A stretch of 8,410 nt of DNA, taken from contig JAEWBT010000147.1 in NCBI GenBank assembly GCA_023391015.1, positions 1-8,410 of the forward strand, read 5' to 3'. The position numbers were made by a program, and so were the translations under genes. This stretch comes from Bacteroidota bacterium (GTDB taxonomy: Bacteria; Bacteroidota; Bacteroidia; Chitinophagales; Chitinophagaceae). The first letter of the stretch is position 1. Every line of letters starts with the position of its first letter. The notes beneath the pieces were generated by a model, which saw only the letters and a list, made by a program, of their open reading frames with translations, had not been told where the DNA came from and did no database searches. This document shows positions 1-4,888 of this stretch, piece after piece.

Positions 1-962
1 TTGCAGAACACACCGCCGACGGGTCTTTTAAAAAGAAAACCTACGAAGCCGTGCAGTATGGCGCAAAAATTGCGCAGCAAATGGGCACCGAAGCCGTAGC
101 CCTCGTAGTGGGCAGCGGCGAAGGCAATGCCGCCGAACTGGGGGCTTATGGCGCCCAAAAAGTGCTTCAGGTAACCGACGCGCGCCTCAAAGATTTTAAC
201 GCCCGCGCCTACACCAAAGCGCTGGCTACCGCCGCCGAAAAAACCGGCGCGAAAGTCATTATCGCTTCCAACGATCAGGTGGGCCGTCAGGTAGCCCCGC
301 GCGTAGCCGTGCGCCTCGGTGCGGGCATCGTGGCCGGTGCGATTGGATTTCCGGAAATTTCCGGCGATTCGCTGACCGTTCGCAAAGCGGTTTTTGCCGG
401 TAAAGCTTTTGCCGACATCACGCTGGCAACGCCTGTAAAGGTGATTACGCTGATGCCCAACACCTTTCCGGTGACCAAAGGCGACGGCAGCGCAAGCGTG
501 GAGAAACTGGATGTCTCTTTTGACGACAAAGACTTTGGCGTGAAAGTGCAAAGCACGCAGGTGGTTTCCGGAACCGTTCCGCTCAACGAAGCCGAACTGG
601 TGGTTTCCGGTGGTCGCGGCATGAAAGGCCCGGAAAACTGGGGCGTACTCGAAGACCTCGCCGGTGCGCTGGGCGCTTCGCTGGCCTGCTCCCGTCCGGT
701 AGCCGACAGCCACTGGCGTCCCCACAACGAGCACGTGGGCCAGACGGGCGGCACCATCCGTCCGAACCTGTACATCGCTGCGGGCATTTCCGGCGCGATT
801 CAGCACCTGGCAGGTGTGAACGGCTCCAAAACGATTGTGGTGATCAACAAAGACCCGGAAGCGCCGTTCTTTAAAGCTGCCGATTACGGCGTGGTAGGTG
901 ACGTAATGGAAGTGTTGCCAAAGCTGACCGAGGCGGTGAAGAAATTCAAGGCCAACAGCTAA
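1..962 (+). CDS. etfA: Electron transfer flavoprotein subunit alpha (5' end cut by the window edge)
   Basis: This is the alpha subunit of the ETF heterodimer, which takes electrons from acyl-CoA and related dehydrogenases and passes them to the quinone pool through ETF:quinone oxidoreductase. The frame is open to the left edge (first full codon at base 3, reading AEHTADGSFKKKTYEAV), so the GTG at 51 is internal and only about six N-terminal residues are missing; 319 residues are visible. The N-terminal two-thirds is the ETF alpha/beta domain. The C-terminal FAD domain shows SGGRG near visible residue 202, then SRPVADSHWRPHNEHVGQTG, then LYIAAGISGAIQHLAG, then INKDPEAPFFKAADYGVVGD, all family hallmarks that contact FAD. 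The stop is TAA. The partner etfB is expected just upstream but lies outside the window. The gene is followed within 25 bp by a strong terminator. Two CCGG palindromes with cores 10 bp apart lie inside the gene (351 and 361). Identity is very secure. Confidence 0.97.
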   Translation, partial: AEHTADGSFKKKTYEAVQYGAKIAQQMGTEAVALVVGSGEGNAAELGAYGAQKVLQVTDARLKDFNARAYTKALATAAEKTGAKVIIASNDQVGRQVAPRVAVRLGAGIVAGAIGFPEISGDSLTVRKAVFAGKAFADITLATPVKVITLMPNTFPVTKGDGSASVEKLDVSFDDKDFGVKVQSTQVVSGTVPLNEAELVVSGGRGMKGPENWGVLEDLAGALGASLACSRPVADSHWRPHNEHVGQTGGTIRPNLYIAAGISGAIQHLAGVNGSKTIVVINKDPEAPFFKAADYGVVGDVMEVLPKLTEAVKKFKANS

Positions 963-983
963 TTGAAAGCCTCTTTTAGAAGC

Positions 984-1013
984 AAAAAATTCCGGAAAAT
1001 TCCGGAATTTTTT
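984..1013 (+). terminator. Intrinsic terminator of etfA built from two TTCCGGAA palindromes
   Basis: A perfect inverted repeat has 14-bp arms (AAAAAATTCCGGAA at 984-997 and its complement at 1000-1013) and only two bases between them, so in RNA the top pairs would open to form the loop. The right arm ends in a run of six T, as expected for a Rho-independent terminator 21 bp after the etfA stop. The symmetric A and T tracts mean it could also act on the opposite strand. Both arms contain the palindrome TTCCGGAA, which recurs throughout the window; the two cores are exactly 10 bp apart. Confidence 0.8.
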
Positions 1014-1401
1014 GTTTGGAATGGTCTGTTTGGAGCCTTCTTATACCAATACCATCTCTGTACACCTAAAGAGGTCATTCCAAATAGTCTCTTCTATGCC
1101 AAAGGATCGGCAGGGTTAGGCAAGCGAGGCACAGCTTGGCTGTCTCAACAGGAGGCTTCCTTTGGTTTTTGTCATTCCGCCGAAAGGCGGAATCTTAGAA
1201 GCGACGCCGGAGAGACCCGCCTTTCGTCAGGGTGACAAAATAATTTACAAACCTAAGAAGGTGCTGAGGGAGAAATGACCCGGTTTATCAGAAGGAGGAA
1301 TGGAGGAAGTGACCAGTGTGCAGTTGAGGTTTCTAAACGGCATTAGAATGTTTTTTAAAGAGGCTGTAATTTTCCGGAACAGCGACTGCACTTTGTTTTT
1401 A
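1014..1401. other. Gene-free stretch between convergent etfA and the OMP gene
   Basis: No convincing gene lies here. Short frames such as 963-1235 run through the terminator and the 66-bp repeat and resemble no family I know. The stretch holds the inverted-repeat element at 1171-1236 and a lone TTTTCCGGAA copy near 1370-1379. GTCATTCC occurs both at 1075-1082 and at the start of the 66-bp element. A smaller hairpin (CTTTGTTT at 1391-1398 with AAACAAAG at 1401-1408) abuts and overlaps the long palindrome that follows. I see no tRNA-like or riboswitch-like fold and no promoter I would defend. Confidence 0.5.
1171..1236. repeat. 66-bp interspersed inverted-repeat element (GTCA...TGAC ends)
   Basis: The element starts GTCATTCCGCCGAAAGGCGG and ends CCGCCTTTCGTCAGGGTGAC. 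The ends are imperfect inverted repeats of about 20 bp, differing at a few positions near the outer part. They flank a middle that reads AATCTTAGAAGCGACGCCGG and then AGAGA. The element is bordered by T-rich DNA on the left and A-rich DNA on the right. This architecture matches the short non-coding 'GTCATxCTGA...cGAAAGG...AGGGTGAC' repeats that are scattered through intergenic regions of many Bacteroidota genomes (general knowledge, not searched here). It would form a long cruciform or RNA hairpin. It encodes nothing. Only one copy is present in this window, so its repeat status is inferred from similarity of form. Confidence 0.6.
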
Positions 1402-1447
1402 AACAAAGAAGGGTTGGCGAAGTATACTTCGCCAACCCTTCTTTGTT
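1402..1447. terminator. Perfect 46-bp palindrome, probable bidirectional terminator
   Basis: The left half (AACAAAGAAGGGTTGGCGAA then GTA, 1402-1424) is the exact reverse complement of 1425-1447, with no spacer and a central GTATAC. It sits 32 bp beyond the stop of the minus-strand OMP gene and between two convergent genes, which is the usual place for a shared terminator. There is no clean T run directly after it on either strand; the ends are only A/T-rich (AACAAAG). Termination is therefore inferred mainly from position and hairpin strength. Its left foot (AACAAAG) can alternatively pair with CTTTGTT at 1391-1397. Confidence 0.5.
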
Positions 1448-1473
1448 CCGGAAAAAAAAAAGCTCTTTTCCGG
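1446..1473. repeat. Inverted CCGG pair with A-tract between the OMP stop and the 46-bp palindrome
   Basis: A TTCCGGAA copy (1446-1453) abuts the long palindrome. A second core, TTTTCCGG, lies at 1466-1473. CCGGAAAA (1448-1455) and TTTTCCGG (1466-1473) are exact inverted repeats enclosing a loop of ten bases. Read on the minus strand, the loop supplies a run of T (10 T counting the stem) just after the OMP stop, so this small hairpin may assist termination of that gene together with the palindrome beyond it. Confidence 0.4.
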
Positions 1474-1479
1474 GAAATA

Positions 1480-2013
1480 TTAGAACTTAAAGGTAATCCC
1501 TACTTTACCATAGGAAACGCTGTAGCCCAACTCGGCAAAGGCACCGATTTTAGGCGTAAACATGTAGCGGCCACCGGCGATACCCCCTACCAGCACCTTG
1601 CTGCCATAGGAATCGGAAAAGGTAGCCGTGCTGCTGCCGCTGGGAGCAGTGTAGGAAGAAATCCAATAGCCGAGCACAAGACCCAGATACAGATCTACCT
1701 TGTTAGGATCGCCAATGCCATCAAAGTGGTACGCACCGCGAACGCCCACCGGAATAAAGCGGTAAGTGTATTCACCCAAACCCGGATAAGAGTACGACCA
1801 AGACATGTAGTCGGCCTGAACACCAACCGAGATGTTTTTGGTAACGCCGTAGTCGAAGGCCAGACCAATCGGCAGGCCACCGCCGTAGCCGGCACCGAGG
1901 CCCACGCCTACGTTTAGGAGTTTTGCGCCCTGGCTATATACCTGAGCGTCGGCTTTTTTGCTGAAACCGAAGGTGGCGGCAGCAGCGAGGAGAAGTGCAA
2001 ATCCTTTTTTCAT
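1480..2013 (-). CDS. Small outer-membrane beta-barrel protein
   Basis: This is a 177-residue exported protein. I chose the ATG at 2013 because it begins a textbook signal peptide (MKKGFALLLAAAATFGFSKKADA, with cleavage likely after ADA and before Q24). The in-frame ATG at 2088 would put 25 implausible residues in front of it. The mature part is rich in Gly, Tyr and Ser, with alternating hydrophobic/polar strands (for example NISVGVQADYMSWSYSY, VDLYLGLVLGYWISSY and IGAFAELGYSVSYGKVG). It ends in ITFKF, the C-terminal aromatic beta-signal recognised by the BAM machinery. The size fits an eight-stranded barrel of the OmpX/OmpW type, but I cannot assign a substrate or a specific family. It is transcribed alone, convergent with etfA. 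No Shine-Dalgarno sequence precedes the start, as is usual in Bacteroidota. Confidence 0.8.
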   Translation of the reverse strand: MKKGFALLLAAAATFGFSKKADAQVYSQGAKLLNVGVGLGAGYGGGLPIGLAFDYGVTKNISVGVQADYMSWSYSYPGLGEYTYRFIPVGVRGAYHFDGIGDPNKVDLYLGLVLGYWISSYTAPSGSSTATFSDSYGSKVLVGGIAGGRYMFTPKIGAFAELGYSVSYGKVGITFKF

Positions 2014-2062
2014 AAAGAGAGATTTGAGGGTGGAAAAGAATAATGACACTGTAAAAGAAAAA

Positions 2063-2088
2063 CAAAAGTTTTTCATAATCAAGTTCAA
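2063..2088 (-). promoter_or_regulatory. Weak candidate promoter for the OMP gene
   Basis: On the minus strand, AACTTTTG (2063-2070) differs at one position from the Bacteroidota -7 consensus TAnnTTTG. A TTG lies 15 bp upstream (2086-2088), closer than the usual 17-23 bp. It would give a leader of roughly 40 bases. The region is AT-rich, as expected for a promoter, but the match is marginal. Confidence 0.25.
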
Positions 2089-2136
2089 TTCCTAAAATAC
2101 GCATTTCATCGTATGAAGCGGCCTGGTTGGTCCCCA

Positions 2137-2166
2137 AAAAATCCCTCTTTTTAGGGAGGGATTTTT
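2137..2166 (-). terminator. Intrinsic terminator after the CNNM/HlyC-type gene
   Basis: The 11-bp arms AAAAATCCCTC (2137-2147) and GAGGGATTTTT (2156-2166) are perfect complements with an 8-base loop. Read on the minus strand, the hairpin is followed by a run of six T, 27 bp after the stop at 2194. The A tract on the other side means it could also work in the plus direction. It separates the CBS-domain gene from the OMP gene, so the latter should have its own promoter. Confidence 0.85.
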
Positions 2167-2193
2167 AGAAAATAAGCTTTGTAAAAGAAAGAC

Positions 2194-3522
2194 TTAAGCA
2201 AAAGGCTCGCCTTCCGGCGCTTCCACTGGTGGCGCGCTTCGTTGCACCAATACCTTGTCGATGCGGCTGCGGTCCATATCCACTACTTCCAGGGTCCAGG
2301 CCGAAAGCTGGCAGGTGTCGCCTTCCTGCGGAATGCGTTTGAGCGCATCTACAATATAGCCCCCCAGGGTCACAAAGTCGCCGTCTGCCTCGTCGCTTTC
2401 TTCTTCCAACGCTTCCAGCTCTTCGTCCTGCGCAATCACCCGCAGAAAATCTTCAAACGGCATTTGCGCATCCACCAGCAACGAGCCGTCTTCGCGGCGG
2501 GTTACTTCATACTCAAACTCGCCTTCTTCGGAAATATCGCCCACCAGTGCGTCGAAAATATCGTTGATGGTGACCACGCCTTTTACCGAGCCAAATTCAT
2601 CCACCACCAATGCCTGATGCACCTTGCTTTCCCGGAAGCGCTCCAGCACGCGGTAGGCGGTGTTGTTTTCCGGAACGTAGAGGGGCGGGCGGGCCAGCTC
2701 GCGCAGGCGGGTCAGCGCTTCTTCAAAATCCACCGTTACCAGGTCTTTGGCATAAAGGTACCCAATCACCTCGTCCAGGCCTTCCTCACACACAGGATAC
2801 ATGTTGTGGCGGTGACTTTTGATTTTCTCGCGCGTTACTTCCATATCGTCGTTCACGTCCAGCCACGCAATCTCGGAGCGGGGCGTCATCAGCGACGCAA
2901 TCTTGCGTTCGCCGAGGTCAAAAGCGTTGTGGATAATTTCCCGCTCGGTGTCTTCCAGCACGCCGCCTTCATGGCTTTCCGACACAATCATGCGGAGTTC
3001 TTCTTCCGAGTGGATATCGTGGTCGTGCACCGGTTTGATGCCCACGAGGCGCAGCGTCAGGTTGGCAAAGCCGTTGAGCAGCCAGATAGCGGGCCGGAAG
3101 ATGACGTAGAATACCTGTAGGGGCAGGGCCACGCTCAGGGTAGTAGAAAGCGGCTTGCGGATAGCCAGGCTTTTGGGCGCGAGTTCCCCAAAAGTGATGT
3201 GCATAATGGTGATGGTAGAAAACGCCAGTGCCGTGCTCACGATCGGCAGGATATTTTCCGGAAGCAGGTCGTGGAAAATGCTTTCAAAAACCGATTCGCC
3301 CACCCAGCCCAAGCCGAGGGAAGCCAAGGTGATGCCCAGCTGTGTGGCCGCCAGGTAGCCGTCCAGGTTGTCCAGAATGCTACGGGCTGCTTTGGAAGCC
3401 GCGCCAGTGCTGGTTTTGGATTCTACCTGCGAGCTGCGCACCTTTACGATGGCAAACTCGGCTGCCACGAAAAAGCCGTTGAGTAAGACCAGAAAAAGAG
3501 TCAGGATAATCTTAAGGGCCAT
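2194..3522 (-). CDS. CNNM/HlyC-CorC family membrane protein with CBS domains
   Basis: This 442-residue inner-membrane protein belongs to the family often annotated as 'hemolysin' or gliding-motility/CorC-like. Characterised relatives are Mg2+ (and Co2+) exporters; the haemolysin name is historical. Domains in order: a CNNM/DUF21 transmembrane domain (about 1-195) with an N-terminal hydrophobic segment (LFLVLLNGFFVAAEFAIVK), the GITLASLGLGWVGE stretch near 63-76, and the GELAPKSLA motif at 112-120; a linker with EGGVLEDTEREII; a CBS pair (about 208-265, beginning at MTPRSEI, and 272-330, ending VVTINDIFDALVGDI) that binds adenine nucleotides in relatives; and a CorC_HlyC domain (about 340-430). 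A Glu/Asp-rich loop near 365-380 precedes the last domain. Length and domain order are normal. The ATG start leads directly into the first membrane helix. It lies 71 bp downstream of the Nudix gene, with a possible weak terminator between. Substrate is inferred from the family only. Confidence 0.93.
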   Translation of the reverse strand: MALKIILTLFLVLLNGFFVAAEFAIVKVRSSQVESKTSTGAASKAARSILDNLDGYLAATQLGITLASLGLGWVGESVFESIFHDLLPENILPIVSTALAFSTITIMHITFGELAPKSLAIRKPLSTTLSVALPLQVFYVIFRPAIWLLNGFANLTLRLVGIKPVHDHDIHSEEELRMIVSESHEGGVLEDTEREIIHNAFDLGERKIASLMTPRSEIAWLDVNDDMEVTREKIKSHRHNMYPVCEEGLDEVIGYLYAKDLVTVDFEEALTRLRELARPPLYVPENNTAYRVLERFRESKVHQALVVDEFGSVKGVVTINDIFDALVGDISEEGEFEYEVTRREDGSLLVDAQMPFEDFLRVIAQDEELEALEEESDEADGDFVTLGGYIVDALKRIPQEGDTCQLSAWTLEVVDMDRSRIDKVLVQRSAPPVEAPEGEPFA

Positions 3523-3548
3523 AGCGCAGCGGTGAAAAAGTGATGGAA

Positions 3549-3581
3549 TACGGCTGCTGCATTAACCATGAAGCAGCCGTA
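3549..3581 (-). terminator. Hairpin between the Nudix and CNNM genes, possible terminator or attenuator
   Basis: Perfect 10-bp GC-rich arms (TACGGCTGCT at 3549-3558 and AGCAGCCGTA at 3572-3581) enclose a 13-base loop, 12 bp after the Nudix stop. On the minus strand the following sequence has a T5 only about 11 bases later, so it is a weak Rho-independent signal. It may instead be a partial terminator, or an RNA-stabilising stem within a longer transcript that reads into the CNNM gene. Confidence 0.5.
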
Positions 3582-3593
3582 GTACTGGTTGGG

Positions 3594-4241
3594 TCATCCA
3601 TAGGAGAAAAGGGTTTGAAGTTCGGAAAGAATCATGGCCGTAGCGCCCCAGACGAGCGTACCGTCATCGGGTAATTTATAGGCGGGCACTTCCAGCGGCT
3701 TTTCCGGTGTTAATACAGGTTTTATTTCCGCAATAATACGGTTTTGCGGGGCAAAGAGCGCAGCAAGGGGTATTCGAATAATTCTTTTGACTTCCTGCGG
3801 GCTGGGCTGTAGCTGCAGCTGACCTGATGTGTAAGCCACAAAAGGATATACCTGAAAGCGCGAAACGGGAATGTAAAGTGGCGTCAGGCCGCCTACTACG
3901 GTTACCGAGCCGGGGTCGAGTGCTACTTCTTCGGTCGCTTCGCGCAGGGCGGTATGCAACAGGCTTTCGTCTTCCGGGTCGCGGCGACCACCGGGAAAAG
4001 CAATTTGTCCGCTGTGAGCCGAGCGATCGGCGGTGCGCTCAATCAAGGTCAATTCCAACCCATCAGCGCTTTCCTGCAACAAAATCAGTACGGCGGAGTC
4101 GCGGGCATCTGCGGGGATTTCCGGCGGATGCGGTATCACCCGCCCGGCCATACGCTCCTGTGCTGTCCTGCCGGGCAAGGCTTGTTGGAAAGCAAGCTCC
4201 AGCCAAGGGGGAAGTGCAACTCGCAAAGAATCGTCGGCCAA
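3594..4241 (-). CDS. Nudix hydrolase, CoA pyrophosphatase-like (TTG start)
   Basis: This 215-residue cytoplasmic protein belongs to the NudL/NUDT7-type branch, whose members cleave CoA or acyl-CoA to 3',5'-ADP and 4'-phosphopantetheine. The visible hallmarks are the CoA-branch signature before the Nudix box (LTLIERTADRSAHSGQIAFPGG, ending at residue 85), where HSGQIAFPGG parallels the HxGQVAFPGG of NudL, and the Nudix box with REATEE at 100-105, whose glutamates bind the divalent metal. As in NudL, the spacing from GG to REATEE is one residue longer than in the generic Nudix motif. The start is TTG at 4241: between the thioredoxin stop and this codon the frame holds no ATG or GTG, and the next Met is residue 31, inside the conserved fold. 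The gene begins 30 bp after thioredoxin, so the two are probably co-transcribed. The CoA substrate is a family-based inference. Confidence 0.88.
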   Translation of the reverse strand: MADDSLRVALPPWLELAFQQALPGRTAQERMAGRVIPHPPEIPADARDSAVLILLQESADGLELTLIERTADRSAHSGQIAFPGGRRDPEDESLLHTALREATEEVALDPGSVTVVGGLTPLYIPVSRFQVYPFVAYTSGQLQLQPSPQEVKRIIRIPLAALFAPQNRIIAEIKPVLTPEKPLEVPAYKLPDDGTLVWGATAMILSELQTLFSYG

Positions 4242-4271
4242 GGTAATTTTTTTAGGAAAAAGAAACGGGGA

Positions 4272-4571
4272 TTAAAGAAAGGGGCGAAGTTCTGACAAAA
4301 GCATTTGTGTGGGCATTGCACCGCTTTTGCGCCACAGGATTTTTCCGTTTTTGAAAAGAATCAAGGTGGGAACGCCCTGCACCTGATAGGCGGCAGCAGC
4401 CTGCTGGTTTTTGTCAATGTCTATCTTGATAATGGAAAGTGCGTCGCCCAGTTGCTGTTTGGTTTCCTGCAACACAGGGGCCATGGCCTTGCAGGGGCCA
4501 CACCAGGTCGCAAAAAAATCCACCAATACCGGTGTGTCAGCAGCAATGAGTTCTCCAAATGTTTGTGCCAT
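4272..4571 (-). CDS. trxA: Thioredoxin
   Basis: This compact 99-residue cytoplasmic thioredoxin is a thiol-disulfide reductant that supplies electrons to reductases and repairs oxidised proteins. The active site WCGPC is at residues 23-27, after the strand PVLVDFFAT. The cis-proline loop GVPT is at 66-69, followed by the LILFKNGK strand and turn. There is no signal peptide or membrane anchor, so it is cytoplasmic rather than a TlpA/ResA-type periplasmic thioredoxin. It is slightly shorter than E. coli TrxA (108-109 aa), mainly at the N-terminus. ATG start, no Shine-Dalgarno. The Nudix gene follows by 30 bp on the same strand. Whether it is the main thioredoxin of the cell cannot be told from one window. 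Confidence 0.93.
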   Translation of the reverse strand: MAQTFGELIAADTPVLVDFFATWCGPCKAMAPVLQETKQQLGDALSIIKIDIDKNQQAAAAYQVQGVPTLILFKNGKILWRKSGAMPTQMLLSELRPFL

Positions 4572-4827
4572 AATGAAAAAGGTTTTAAGGGATTTGGAGA
4601 AAGAATGCTACAAGGTCGTGCCAGATGAGGCGCCTGCTTCTAACCCTTGAAATTTCCGGAAAATACCGGCATTTTCCGGAAAACAAGCCTGTTTTTAAGG
4701 GGCGGTATAATGGGTTGGAGAAGGTATGAAATGTATCTTTTGATAGCTTAAAAGCCATCCTGCCTTTCAACGGTGCCAACGCCACGGAAGCCCATGAGAG
4801 CGATTCCGGCGACTCCATAAAAAATTA
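4572..4827. other. Gene-free stretch upstream of the thioredoxin gene
   Basis: This stretch carries the leader of the thioredoxin gene and the 30-bp CCGG palindrome cluster at 4653-4682. A 77-codon minus-strand frame (4585-4818) starts just after the yidC terminator but has no recognisable domain and runs through the palindrome cluster, so I do not call it. TACATTTC (minus strand, 4728-4735) is one base off the Bacteroidota -7 element and could drive thioredoxin, but no good -33 box accompanies it. Nothing else stands out. Confidence 0.45.
4653..4682. repeat. Triple CCGG palindrome cluster with 10-bp phasing
   Basis: This is a 30-bp palindrome with one mismatched pair, centred on a CCGG at 4666-4669. 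It contains TTCCGGAA at 4654-4661 and at 4674-4681. The three CCGG cores start at 4656, 4666 and 4676, that is, exactly one 10-bp step apart. It lies about 80 bp upstream of the thioredoxin start. No T tract longer than four follows, so it is a poorer terminator candidate than the similar structure after etfA and may be a protein-binding array. Confidence 0.65.
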
Positions 4828-4864
4828 AAACGCCCTTTCAGAGCAAGGCTTTGAAAGGGCGTTT
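4828..4864 (-). terminator. Intrinsic terminator of yidC
   Basis: Perfect 13-bp arms AAACGCCCTTTCA (4828-4840) and TGAAAGGGCGTTT (4852-4864) enclose an 11-base loop. On the minus strand the hairpin is followed by TTTTAATTTTTTATGG, a strong U tract. It lies 24 bp after the yidC stop and ends that transcription unit before the thioredoxin leader. Confidence 0.9.
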
Positions 4865-4888
4865 GGAACTGAAATTTCCGGAAAACAG

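Noticed and set aside
963..1235. 90-codon plus-strand frame right after etfA
   Set aside because: It is only an open frame running through the terminator and the 66-bp repeat; its first codon abuts the etfA stop and it has no recognisable content.
1171..1236. Insertion sequence end or complete IS
   Set aside because: No transposase frame is present in the window and the element is only 66 bp, so at most it is a non-autonomous repeat.
1300..1917. 205-codon plus-strand frame spanning the 46-bp palindrome and antisense to the OMP gene
   Set aside because: It would translate through the perfect palindrome and the opposite strand of a gene with a clear signal peptide and barrel; no support.
2242..3120. 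292-codon open frame on the plus strand opposite the CNNM gene
   Set aside because: Its translation is His/Val/Phe-rich with no domain I recognise, and it mirrors the codon pattern of a well-supported minus-strand gene. It is a long shadow frame.
4585..4818. 77-codon minus-strand frame between yidC and thioredoxin
   Set aside because: It starts immediately after the yidC U tract, crosses the CCGG palindrome cluster and has no domain or signal peptide. It could be a relic, but there is nothing positive to support it.
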